Shown piece by piece: positions 24,986-32,622 of a DNA stretch of 64,000 nt; position 1 is the stretch's first letter; every line of letters begins with the position of its first letter. Below the pieces are notes generated by a model that saw only the letters and a list, made by a program, of their open reading frames with translations, ran no database searches and was not told the origin of the DNA. This stretch comes from Acinetobacter bohemicus ANC 3994 (lineage in GTDB: Bacteria > Pseudomonadota > Gammaproteobacteria > Pseudomonadales > Moraxellaceae): NCBI RefSeq assembly GCF_000367925.1, contig NZ_KB849168.1:52850-116849 (forward strand), in the 5' to 3' direction. A program made the translations under genes and the position numbers.

Positions 24986-25752
24986 GTCAAAGCCAACTGC
25001 CTACAGCTTCCGTGAAATCTGGAGCTGAAAATTTAGAACAAATGCCCGTGATGCAACATTTAGTAGTATTACGTCGCTATCTTTTTAAGATTGTCGGTGT
25101 AATCCTTTTTTTGTTTTTTTGTTTATTACCCTTTCGAAATTATACCTATCAATTACTCTCAGATCCTTTAAGACAGCAACTTCCAGCAACATCTACGATG
25201 ATTGCAACGGATGTCACTGCGACCTTTATGGCGCCATTTAAGCTCAATTTATTTGTCGCACTGATGTTGGCCATGCCTTTTATTATTTATCAACTGTGGT
25301 CTTTTGTACGCCCTGCACTGTATGAAAAAGAACGTTTTCTTGCAGTCCCATTATTGTTCGGTAGCATCTTATTATTTTATTTAGGTATCGCATTTGCCTA
25401 TTTTATTACGCTGCCCAGTATTCTTCATTTCTTTATTAGTGTATCGCCTGAAACAGTTGCTCCAATGACGGATATCAACAGTTATTTAAGTTTCTGTCTC
25501 AAACTCTTTTTAGTGTTCGGTCTGACTTTTGAAATTCCCATCATTACCCTGATTTTAATTTTAATTGGTGCTGTCACTACCCAAAGTCTGGTTGAAAAAC
25601 GCCGTTTCATTGTCGTTGGTTGCTTCTTCATTGCGATGTTTGTGACACCACCTGATGCCATTTCAATGATTATGTTGGCTGTACCGATGTGGATGTTATT
25701 TGAACTCGGGTTACTGCTAGGAAAACTATTAGAAAAGCGAAAAGCAACCTAA
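24982..25752 (+). CDS. tatC: Sec-independent translocase subunit TatC
   Basis: The product has 256 residues with six hydrophobic spans, the polytopic core of the Tat translocase that reads the RR signal. The frame is open 21 codons upstream inside tatB, but ATG 24982 (MSQSQLPTASV) overlaps the tatB stop by 4 bp and is the natural start. Hallmarks are MQHLVVLRRYLFK at the cytoplasmic N-terminus, the FMAPFKLNLFVALMLAMP span, RPALYEKER and the FGLTFEIPIITLILI span. Confidence 0.95.
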   Translation: MSQSQLPTASVKSGAENLEQMPVMQHLVVLRRYLFKIVGVILFLFFCLLPFRNYTYQLLSDPLRQQLPATSTMIATDVTATFMAPFKLNLFVALMLAMPFIIYQLWSFVRPALYEKERFLAVPLLFGSILLFYLGIAFAYFITLPSILHFFISVSPETVAPMTDINSYLSFCLKLFLVFGLTFEIPIITLILILIGAVTTQSLVEKRRFIVVGCFFIAMFVTPPDAISMIMLAVPMWMLFELGLLLGKLLEKRKAT

Positions 25753-25774
25753 ATAATGAGATGTACTTTTCACA

Positions 25775-25813
25775 CAATAATATGTGCTTTTAAAAGCACA
25801 TATTATTGTTTTT
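25775..25813 (+). terminator. terminator after tatC (perfect 17-bp palindrome)
   Basis: Positions 25775-25808 form a perfect 34-nt palindrome (17-bp arms, no unpaired loop in the duplex; CAATAATATG at the left end) followed by TTTTTATTT. It ends the tatABC transcript before the phosphatase gene. Confidence 0.9.
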
Positions 25814-25869
25814 ATTTATAAATATAAAAAATCAAATCGCTTTCTAGCAAAGTAAAACCTGTCTTTAAA

Positions 25870-25898
25870 CTGACTTCAAAATGTAAAAGAACTGTCAC
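25870..25898 (+). promoter_or_regulatory. Pho box (PhoB site) before phoX
   Basis: Three heptamers repeat with an exact 11-bp period: CTGACTT (25870-25876), ATGTAAA (25881-25887) and CTGTCAC (25892-25898), separated by AT-rich 4-mers. PhoB binds such 11-bp direct repeats of CTGTCAT. The site is about 70 bp before the gene. It predicts induction under phosphate limitation. Confidence 0.65.
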
Positions 25899-25966
25899 CA
25901 ACTATTTATACAATCATTCACGATAACGAACTAAATAATACTTTTATTACTTTATACGGATTTATT

Positions 25967-27985
25967 ATGACAGCCACTTCTAATCAGCCAAGTCGCCGTG
26001 ATCTGCTTAAATGGTTTGCAGGAATTCCATTTTTACCTTTGGGGGCAATGAGTACAGCCGCAGCACTTAGCGGATGTAACGACAGTGACAATACTGCTGC
26101 TGTGATTACACCACCAACCAAACCAGCCAATTTAAAAAATGCTAAATTCACGCCAATGGCTGCGCCAGATCTAAGCAATGCAGCAGCGATGGCGACAACA
26201 ACGGTTGCGTCTAAGTTAACCATTGAATGGGATAACAATACCCAAACTGAATACCAACTCGGTTATAAAGCTTTCTTTAACACCGGTGTAGAAGTCGACA
26301 ACTTAGCTGGTGGAAAAATTTTAGCAGGTGGTTATTATGACATTCACAATCAGCCCATTTTAGATACATCTCTTGCTGGAACATCGCGTCAATTTTTCTC
26401 AGACTGCCCAGATGGTTCTTCACTGATTCATATTGAAGGTGCCAATGTTTCTGGCGTCAATAAGCCTGTTTTTCATGTTGTTCAATTTGAATATGCATCT
26501 AAAAATCTGGCTAAACAGGATATGTATGGCAAATTACCCTCTCCAATCGCAGTACTCACTTTAGATCAAAATCAGACTACCGGTCATTTAGAACTCAAAA
26601 AATACTTTAATGTCGATATGTCAAAAGTTCATGGCTTATGGATTACCTGTGGTGCAAGCATGTCACCATGGAACACCCACCTTTCCAGTGAAGAATATGA
26701 ACCTGATGCATTCGATCAGATTGGTACGAAACTCAGCACCTTAAAAGCATATAGCTCATATTTGTACGGTAATGAAACTCAAGCCAATGCATACAACTAT
26801 GGCCATATGCCTGAAATTGTTTTAGATGGTAAAGGCGGTGCAACGGCAAAGAAACATTATTGCTTAGGCCGTATTTCACATGAATTGATTCAAGTCATGC
26901 CAGATAATCGTACTGCCATTATGGGCGACGACTATACCAATGGCGGCTTCTTCATGTTCGTTGCAGACAAAGAAAAAGACTTATCTGCTGGCTCACTGTA
27001 TGTTGCTAAATACAAGAATGAGCTGAATGAAACATCAACTGCTGGCATTGAATGGATCAAACTCGGTCATTCAGATAGCAAAAGCATTGAAGATTTAGTC
27101 AATGTCCGTGGTATTAAAGCTGAAAATATCATGGAAAGTTTAGTCACTGCTCCAGCAGATACAACAGGCTATACCAAAATTGTTTTAGATGGCAAAACAC
27201 TTTGGGTCAAACTCAAAGAAGCCAATAATGGCTTCAGTAAAACTGAAATTGAACTGGCAGCAGCATTCCTTGAAACCCACCGTTACGCAGCTTTAAAAGG
27301 CGGCAGTATGGCGTTTACAAAGATGGAAGGCACAACTGTCAACATTAAAGATAAAGTTGCTTACTCTGCGTTGGCTAACATTCAAGGCTCTATGGTGCAA
27401 GGTCAAACTGGCTGGGTCGCTTCACATAACATCAAATTCAGCAAAGTTGTTAAAGCTGGCGGCATTATGGCGCATGACTTAAAAGGCAGCCTTGTCGATA
27501 CTGGAAATAGCCTGATTGACAGTGCTTGGGTTCCATATCAAAGCCATATGCTACGTATGGGCGAAGATATTCCTGCTGACAGCCTAGGCAATACTGCCAA
27601 TCCAAATAATATTGCCAGCCCAGACAACCTAAAATTCTCTGAAACCCTGCGCACATTATTTATTGGTGAAGACAGCGGTAACCATGTGAATAACTTCCTT
27701 TGGGCTTACAATGTTGATACGAAATCCCTTGATCGTATTCTTTCTACACCCGCAGGTGCAGAAGCAACAGGCTTACATGCAGTCGATTCCATTAATGGTT
27801 GGACCTATATTATGAGCAACTTCCAGCACGCAGGTGATTGGGGTGGTATTCATAATGTCGTCAAAACTGCTCTCACGCCCTTAATTAATGCAAATTATAA
27901 CGATGGTTATGCAGCATCAGTGGGCTACATCACCGCAGACCCAATGCCATCCATCGTTAAAAAAATAACTGATACTCCAAAATAG
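25967..27985 (+). CDS. PhoX-family alkaline phosphatase, Tat-exported
   Basis: The product has 672 residues. The N-terminus has a twin-arginine signal (SRRDLLKW, R10-R11) followed by a hydrophobic stretch ending at LSGC (C37), so it may be a Tat-exported lipoprotein. The rest matches the PhoX/DUF839 group, which are calcium- and iron-dependent phosphatases: LTIEWDNNTQTEY, CGASMSPWNTHLSSEEYEPD, GRISHELIQVMPDNRTAIMGDDYTNG and LFIGEDSGNHVNNFLWAYN. It should release phosphate from organic esters in the periplasm or at the membrane. It directly follows tatABC and has a Pho box upstream, which fits both its export route and its regulation. Confidence 0.88.
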   Translation: MTATSNQPSRRDLLKWFAGIPFLPLGAMSTAAALSGCNDSDNTAAVITPPTKPANLKNAKFTPMAAPDLSNAAAMATTTVASKLTIEWDNNTQTEYQLGYKAFFNTGVEVDNLAGGKILAGGYYDIHNQPILDTSLAGTSRQFFSDCPDGSSLIHIEGANVSGVNKPVFHVVQFEYASKNLAKQDMYGKLPSPIAVLTLDQNQTTGHLELKKYFNVDMSKVHGLWITCGASMSPWNTHLSSEEYEPDAFDQIGTKLSTLKAYSSYLYGNETQANAYNYGHMPEIVLDGKGGATAKKHYCLGRISHELIQVMPDNRTAIMGDDYTNGGFFMFVADKEKDLSAGSLYVAKYKNELNETSTAGIEWIKLGHSDSKSIEDLVNVRGIKAENIMESLVTAPADTTGYTKIVLDGKTLWVKLKEANNGFSKTEIELAAAFLETHRYAALKGGSMAFTKMEGTTVNIKDKVAYSALANIQGSMVQGQTGWVASHNIKFSKVVKAGGIMAHDLKGSLVDTGNSLIDSAWVPYQSHMLRMGEDIPADSLGNTANPNNIASPDNLKFSETLRTLFIGEDSGNHVNNFLWAYNVDTKSLDRILSTPAGAEATGLHAVDSINGWTYIMSNFQHAGDWGGIHNVVKTALTPLINANYNDGYAASVGYITADPMPSIVKKITDTPK

Positions 27986-28004
27986 CTGAAAAAAACTTAA
28001 CAAA

Positions 28005-28030
28005 ATGCCGACTTCACGTCGGCATTTTTT
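28005..28030 (+). terminator. terminator after phoX
   Basis: ATGCCGAC (28005-28012) pairs with GTCGGCAT (28018-28025) around TTCAC, followed by TTTTT. It overlaps the end of the convergent NRDE gene. Confidence 0.9.
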
Positions 28031-28811
28031 ATGGACTCAAAGCAAAATCAAGCTGAATGATTTGCCCTTGAGTCTCGCCTTGTTGGGATTTTTCTTGCCA
28101 CAACCATGTCCGATTTTTCATTCTTAAAAAATTTGAACAACGTGTGCCATAAATTGGACTTTGAATAAAAGTAGAAGAGAGTAGCGCTTCCATTTCTAGA
28201 CTAATTCCTGTTTGTGGCAGTAATTCAGCAATAATCTTACGTTCATCTTCTAAAATATCCCATACTGTGAATTCCAAGTCTGCTTCTGCTGTCGTGGTCT
28301 GTTGCAACATGGGTAAAAATTCTTGGGTAAAGCGCTTGCGTAGATGCTTGGTCTTTTCCCAGTGTTCGGTCATTAAACCATTAGAGACCACATATACCCC
28401 TTGAGCCAAGACTTGTGGTGCTTCACCTCGATTACTCATATAGACCGCTTGATGCTGATCGCCAACAAATAAATTAAAACCTGCATAATCACATTGTTGC
28501 TTTTCTAATGCTTGAGCAAATCTGATCGGGGTTAAATCTGATTCTAAAAAACGTTGAATCAAGCGCCCACGTGAAGTCGGATATTGTTTTTGATCGGTAG
28601 CATCTCGAAAGTTGGTCACTACAGCCCATCTGCCCGATTCAGTCACCCCCATCCACGTTCCACCTGACTGCAAATCTTGTCCGGCAATAATCGGGCTATT
28701 TTGCCAAGTTTTTAAACCACTGGTCGGACGCTGATAAAACTCATCACGATTTGAAATTAAGCATAACGGCGTATCCTGCAACACCTGCCAAGCTAAAGCT
28801 ACAATACACAT
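28029..28811 (-). CDS. NRDE-family protein
   Basis: The product has 260 residues. The N-terminal MCIVALAW, then LISNRDEFYQRPT with the eponymous NRDE motif (about 20-23), GGTWMGV and TNFRD identify the NRDE/TANGO2-like family. The Cys at position 2 could be an N-terminal nucleophile after Met removal, as in Ntn hydrolases, but that is inference. The biochemical role of bacterial members is unclear; TANGO2-type proteins have been linked to heme handling. It stands alone, convergent with phoX and divergent from lgt. Confidence 0.85.
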   Translation of the reverse strand: MCIVALAWQVLQDTPLCLISNRDEFYQRPTSGLKTWQNSPIIAGQDLQSGGTWMGVTESGRWAVVTNFRDATDQKQYPTSRGRLIQRFLESDLTPIRFAQALEKQQCDYAGFNLFVGDQHQAVYMSNRGEAPQVLAQGVYVVSNGLMTEHWEKTKHLRKRFTQEFLPMLQQTTTAEADLEFTVWDILEDERKIIAELLPQTGISLEMEALLSSTFIQSPIYGTRCSNFLRMKNRTWLWQEKSQQGETQGQIIQLDFALSP

Positions 28812-28904
28812 AATCCGTGCTCATTATCTTTACACATTGAATGTACAACATTTTTCATCACATTCAGCTAAAATCTGTGCAAAACATAATGACAAGGAAC
28901 AGGA

Positions 28905-29717
28905 ATGCTGACCTATCCAAATATTGATCCAGTTGCCGTATCACTGGGACCCTTACAAGTACATTGGTATGGACTGATGTATTTATTGGCATTTTTATTT
29001 GCTTGGGGGCTTGCCACCTATAGAACCAAACAGCGTGATGGTTGGACACCCGATATGGTCTCTGACCTGATTTTCTATGGTGCTTTAGGGGTCGTCGTCG
29101 GGGGTCGTATAGGCTACGTGTTCTTTTATGGTTTCGAGCAATTCCTTGCCAATCCATTGTGGTTATTCCAAGTCTGGACTGGGGGCATGAGCTTCCATGG
29201 CGGCTTCTTGGGCGTGATGATTGCCATGCTGTTCTGGTGTAAAAAATACCAGATGACGTGGTTTCAAACCCTCGATTTTATTGCTCCTTGCGTACCGACA
29301 GGCTTAATGTTCGGTCGTATTGGGAACTTTATTGGTGGTGAACTGTATGGTCGTCAGGTCTCCGATCCAAACTTTGCCCTTGGGATGATTTTCCCGACCG
29401 ATCCGCTACAATTGGTTCGTCATCCATCGCAACTTTATCAAGCATTAGCAGAAGGTCTCATTCTGTTTATTGTGCTCTGGTGGTTCAGTTCAAAACCACG
29501 CCCACGTATGGCAGTTTCAGCCCTGTTCTTGATTGGCTACGGCATTGCACGCTTTGTGGTGGAATTTTTCCGCGAACCAGATCATGGACAACTGTTTATT
29601 GGCTGGATGAGTAAAGGTCAATTCCTCACTGTACCGATGATTTTGATTGGTCTATGGATGATGTGGTATGCCTACCAAAAGAAAATCTATGATTGGGGCC
29701 CATTAAAAAATAGCTAA
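28905..29717 (+). CDS. lgt: prolipoprotein diacylglyceryl transferase
   Basis: Lgt transfers a diacylglyceryl group from phosphatidylglycerol to the lipobox cysteine of prolipoproteins in the inner membrane. The 270-residue protein has about seven membrane spans. The signature GRIGNFIGGELYG (R138) and H98 in SFHGGFLG are the expected functional residues; the usual Asn of GRIGNFINGE is replaced by Gly here. The ATG at 28905 has an AGGAACAGGA ribosome region. It is monocistronic with a terminator. Several lipoproteins in this window (bamB, pilF, the DUF2846 protein) would be its clients. Confidence 0.95.
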   Translation: MLTYPNIDPVAVSLGPLQVHWYGLMYLLAFLFAWGLATYRTKQRDGWTPDMVSDLIFYGALGVVVGGRIGYVFFYGFEQFLANPLWLFQVWTGGMSFHGGFLGVMIAMLFWCKKYQMTWFQTLDFIAPCVPTGLMFGRIGNFIGGELYGRQVSDPNFALGMIFPTDPLQLVRHPSQLYQALAEGLILFIVLWWFSSKPRPRMAVSALFLIGYGIARFVVEFFREPDHGQLFIGWMSKGQFLTVPMILIGLWMMWYAYQKKIYDWGPLKNS

Positions 29718-29770
29718 CTTACAAAATGCTTTGATCTAAAGCAATAAACTATATATTCCACACAGAATGA

Positions 29771-29797
29771 AGGAGACCATAGAGTCTCCTTTTTCTT
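29771..29797 (+). terminator. terminator after lgt
   Basis: AGGAGAC (29771-29777) pairs with GTCTCCT (29784-29790), followed by TTTTCTTT. Confidence 0.85.
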
Positions 29798-29912
29798 TAT
29801 CACTCATCCCGCTCCGCTTCATTTAAGATGAGCGGCTAATGTGCTGAAGCCGTGCTTCACTTTAGTTCATATGCTAAAGTACTTGCAGTTCTCATCTCGT
29901 TACCCAAAGCCT

Positions 29913-30299
29913 ATGCTCGAATTTTGGTTTAACCCTCAAGTATCAACTCTCCGTAAGCTTATGATTTTTATTGTCATCGCGATTGCTACAGGCGTGCTTT
30001 ATTGGATGGAACCACTCAAACTTGATGCAATACTCATGTTCTTAGGTACAGGCATCATTTTTCTGATTTGTCGTTATTGCAAAATTCATTTTGCCGCTCA
30101 AAATCCAACAGGTTTGTTATATCGACTGTTGACGTGGATTCCGATTGCGCTATTAATGTCACTCATTTTTATGCATATGCAAGATGGGGAAATTTTAATT
30201 CCCGGTGCACAAGGGATTGGCTTTATGGCTTTAGCCATTTGTTTATTCTCGCCATTATCGTTACTCAATAAAAACGACATTGCGGATGAGCAGAAATAA
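29913..30299 (+). CDS. small inner-membrane protein, unknown
   Basis: The product has 128 residues from ATG 29913 (MLEFWFNPQVSTLRKL). In-frame alternatives are ATG 29871 and GTG 29841, but the upstream codons look non-coding and none has a clear ribosome site. Four hydrophobic stretches are visible (LMIFIVIAIATGVLYWM, AILMFLGTGIIFLICRY, LLTWIPIALLMSLIFM and IGFMALAICLFSPLSLL). I do not recognise a family. It is a single gene between the lgt terminator and a long non-coding stretch. Confidence 0.6.
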   Translation: MLEFWFNPQVSTLRKLMIFIVIAIATGVLYWMEPLKLDAILMFLGTGIIFLICRYCKIHFAAQNPTGLLYRLLTWIPIALLMSLIFMHMQDGEILIPGAQGIGFMALAICLFSPLSLLNKNDIADEQK

Positions 30300-30536
30300 T
30301 GTTGCAGTTTTGGTATTCGGACAGATGTACTCGTCAAATTAAACTGATGGTGTGTATTTTCCCAACATACAACTTAAACCAATACCACTACTCTCAACGC
30401 TCCGCTTTTGTGATTCTCCTGTAACGGTTTAGCCTTTCGACTATCGCTACGATGCATCAGTGACACTTATTCCCTCCACATACACCACATATCGACCTTT
30501 AAAAGGATGCACAGAAGTAGATCAGCCTAAAGTTAC

Positions 30537-30706
30537 TTATTTGATGGTTTAACCAACTGAATTAACGAAAAGTTTCAAATTAGGCGGCTTGTCAAATTGA
30601 TTCTTTTATTTAAAACAAATAGGGGGACTAGCCTTTAAGGTGAATATCAGTATGAGTTGGTAGCTCTGCCGATCTTTCGTTAATTGATCTTGGTAGCATC
30701 AAATAA
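30537..30706. repeat. 170-bp imperfect inverted-repeat element (MITE-like or structured RNA)
   Basis: The ends are inverted repeats: TTATTTGATG (30537-30546) pairs with CATCAAATAA (30697-30706), ACCAA (30552-30556) with TTGGT (30690-30694) and AATTAACGAAA (30560-30570) with TTTCGTTAATT (30675-30685). Together they give arms of about 34 bp with small mismatches. The centre (about 100 bp) has no coding frame. A target-site duplication is not evident. It could be a non-autonomous mobile element or a stable hairpin RNA; a terminator lies just downstream on the plus strand. Confidence 0.6.
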
Positions 30707-30726
30707 CTGCACCCACTGAATTTAAC

Positions 30727-30766
30727 AAAAATCCATCTAAGCATTTAAATTTAGATGGATTTTCAT
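30727..30766 (+). terminator. terminator with no gene upstream
   Basis: AAAATCCATCTAA (30727-30739) pairs with TTAGATGGATTTT (30751-30763), followed by CATTTT. No gene precedes it for over 400 bp, so it may end an RNA covering the 30537-30706 element. Confidence 0.75.
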
Positions 30767-31013
30767 TTTATTTAAAACAATATTTTTTCAATATTCCGAT
30801 CAATAGTTGAAAATTCTCATTTTGAAATGAGCGAAAAAGCTCTCTTATTAATAAATCAAAACTATATAATTAACAGGAATCCTACTTAAGAAAATTATTC
30901 CATGGTTTAAGTTATTGGTTTATTCTAATGACTTACTTGATATAGCCATAACTAAGCATAGCCCCTCATAAATAGCTAACAAATTAATTAAAACTTAATA
31001 AAGATGGTTCATT

Positions 31014-31532
31014 ATGATTATAGCAAAAATCCTTATATTACTAATTCAGACATTTGGCGTTATTGCTATAATTTCTTTAATTATCTCACTTATAACAAAA
31101 CTACTTTCAACCTTACCTTTTGGCTCTATTACAGCCGCAAAAAGTACATTTAAAGTATTTAATCACATCAAAAATTATGACAACCAAGTACATGAAAAAA
31201 AACTAATAAATAAAAATTACGCTAATATCCAACAAAATTGGAAAATACAAGATTTAGAAAATTTGGCAGAAAACGGTGATGCCGTGGCGCAAAATAAATT
31301 AGGTGAAATTTTTTTCCTTGGACTTAATACCCCCAAAAATTTTGCTAAATCTTTTAAATGGTCTGTTATTGCTGCTCAAAATAAACATAAGGAATCACAA
31401 CAACGATTAGTAACTCTATATTCTAATGGTTGGGGGGTTAAAAGAGATTTAGATATAGCAAAATATTGGGAAAACCAATTTTTGGATATAAAAACTAATT
31501 TAACCCGAATCGGGGATAATAAATTAACTTAA
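31014..31532 (+). CDS. membrane-anchored Sel1-repeat protein
   Basis: The product has 172 residues. A long N-terminal hydrophobic segment (about 2-35, MIIAKILILLIQTFGVIAII onward) would anchor it in the membrane. From about 75 to 150 two Sel1-like repeats follow (LAENGDAVAQNKLGEIFFLG and KESQQRLVTLYSNGWGVKRD). The gene is markedly more AT-rich than its neighbours and uses many AAA, ATA and TTA codons, which suggests acquisition. It sits in an irregular region next to a palindromic element and a reading-frame fragment. Its function is unknown. Confidence 0.75.
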   Translation: MIIAKILILLIQTFGVIAIISLIISLITKLLSTLPFGSITAAKSTFKVFNHIKNYDNQVHEKKLINKNYANIQQNWKIQDLENLAENGDAVAQNKLGEIFFLGLNTPKNFAKSFKWSVIAAQNKHKESQQRLVTLYSNGWGVKRDLDIAKYWENQFLDIKTNLTRIGDNKLT

Positions 31533-31617
31533 AAAATAAGAAGACCAGAACCATTAGTTAAATTACCACATAAAATCCATACCTCGATCTTGCTTAGGCT
31601 GAGCTTTGCATTTCCTT

Positions 31618-31749
31618 TTATCGTTCTTTCATTTTGACGATATTTTTTTCAATATCTCGGAAATTTCGAGCAAGTTCTGCCGCACTGTTTGAGATATTTC
31701 TTTTTGCATCTGAGAGATATGCAACAATTCTCTGATCTCTAATTATTAT
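31618..31749 (-). pseudogene. possible C-terminal gene remnant, coiled-coil-like
   Basis: A 43-codon open stretch on the minus strand ends at TAA 31620-31618 and has no plausible start; a stop lies just upstream (31752-31750). It reads like a helical protein end: RDQRIVAYLSDAKR, then NISNSAAELARNFRDIEKN and IVKMKER. The alternating hydrophobic and charged residues look protein-like. The 5' part would have been lost where the rplT terminator now stands. A chance open frame is possible. Confidence 0.25.
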
Positions 31750-31773
31750 CTATTTAAAAAAATGATCTACAAT

Positions 31774-31804
31774 AAAAAAAGACCGCTAAAAGCGGTCTTT
31801 TTTT
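31774..31804 (-). terminator. terminator after rplT
   Basis: AGACCGCT (31780-31787) pairs with AGCGGTCT (31791-31798), flanked by A7 and T7, so it can work in both directions. It is 17 bp past the rplT stop. Confidence 0.92.
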
Positions 31805-31820
31805 GAATCATCTATGATGA

Positions 31821-32180
31821 TTAAGCAGCTAATGCGCTTTTCGCTTTTTCAGCGATAGCAGCAAATGCAACTGCATCATGCATAGCGATGTCAGCAAGTA
31901 CGCGACGGTCGATGATTACTTGCGCTTTTTTCAAGCCAGCAATCATACGGCTGTACGACAAACCGTTTAAACGCGCACCAGCATTGATACGAGCAATCCA
32001 CAAAGCGCGGAATTGACGTTTCTTCTGACGACGGTCACGGTAAGCATATTGACCAGCTTTGATTACTGCTTGGAACGCTACGCGATATACGCGTGAACGA
32101 GCGCCGTAGTAACCTTTAGCACGAGCAAGAATTCTTTTATGACGGCGATGAGCCTGTACACCACGTTTTACACGAGCCAT
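31821..32180 (-). CDS. rplT: 50S ribosomal protein L20
   Basis: The product has 119 residues, the full length. It carries ARVKRGVQAHRRHKRILARA, GYYGARSRVYRVA and RRQKKRQFRALWIARINAGAR, all typical of L20, which binds 23S rRNA early in assembly. It lies 11 bp downstream of rpmI in the same direction. L20 commonly represses its own operon by binding the mRNA leader. Confidence 0.97.
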   Translation of the reverse strand: MARVKRGVQAHRRHKRILARAKGYYGARSRVYRVAFQAVIKAGQYAYRDRRQKKRQFRALWIARINAGARLNGLSYSRMIAGLKKAQVIIDRRVLADIAMHDAVAFAAIAEKAKSALAA

Positions 32181-32191
32181 TTATAATCTCC

Positions 32192-32386
32192 TTAGATGTA
32201 TGGGCACATACGACGAACTGAAGCAACGTCACTCACGTGAACCATTACACAGCCGCGCAACTGACGAATACGCTTAGCAGATTTTTTGGTCAAAATGTGG
32301 CGTTTGAACGCTTGTTTACGCTTAAAACCGTTAGCAGTCGCTTTAAAGCGTTTAGCTGCACCACGGCGAGTTTTCATCTTAGGCAT
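32192..32386 (-). CDS. rpmI: 50S ribosomal protein L35
   Basis: The product has 64 residues, the normal length, starting MPKMKTRRGAAKRFK with the lysine- and arginine-rich body of L35. The ribosome site AGAGG lies upstream of the ATG. It heads the rpmI-rplT pair. In many bacteria infC lies directly upstream; here infC is 4.7 kb away on the same strand, so this pair must have its own promoter. Confidence 0.97.
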   Translation of the reverse strand: MPKMKTRRGAAKRFKATANGFKRKQAFKRHILTKKSAKRIRQLRGCVMVHVSDVASVRRMCPYI

Positions 32387-32465
32387 AACAACCTCTTTTG
32401 AACACCTGTTCGGAACGTCTGCACCATTGCAAAAACGACCTGCAGGTAAGGGAGCCGATATTCTA

Positions 32466-32500
32466 AAGCATCTTTGTTTAAAACAAAAGCAAAGATGCTT
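32466..32500 (-). promoter_or_regulatory. hairpin in the rpmI leader region
   Basis: AAGCATCTTTG (32466-32476) pairs perfectly with CAAAGATGCTT (32490-32500) around a 13-nt loop, about 80 bp before the rpmI start. No T run follows on either strand, so it is not an ordinary terminator. It could be part of an autoregulatory leader for L20, but I cannot match it to a known L20-binding structure. Confidence 0.3.
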
Positions 32501-32622
32501 AAATATACCGATTGATTATCTGCGGGGCTTAGTCTTATTTTGAATACAAAAAGTGCTCTATTTTTATTAAAAACCCACTATTCGGCCTTATAATTATCAC
32601 AACATAAGAATACTGGACCCAT

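Larger units (their letters stand above)
30300..31013. other. 714-bp non-coding stretch with a palindromic element
   Basis: No convincing gene is seen on either strand. The first 237 bp (30300-30536) hold nothing I recognise. Then come the 170-bp inverted-repeat element (30537-30706), a terminator (30727-30763) and about 250 bp of AT-rich DNA leading to the Sel1 gene. The mixture suggests remnants of past insertions or a structured RNA. Confidence 0.6.

Noticed and set aside
30300..30536. Insertion-sequence remnant
   Set aside because: I could not recover a transposase-like translation or terminal repeats on either strand; only a database search could settle it.
30537..30706. Integron attC site
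   Set aside because: GTTTAAC at 30547 fits one core motif, but no matching GTTRRRY core is found at the right end and no integrase or cassette genes are near.
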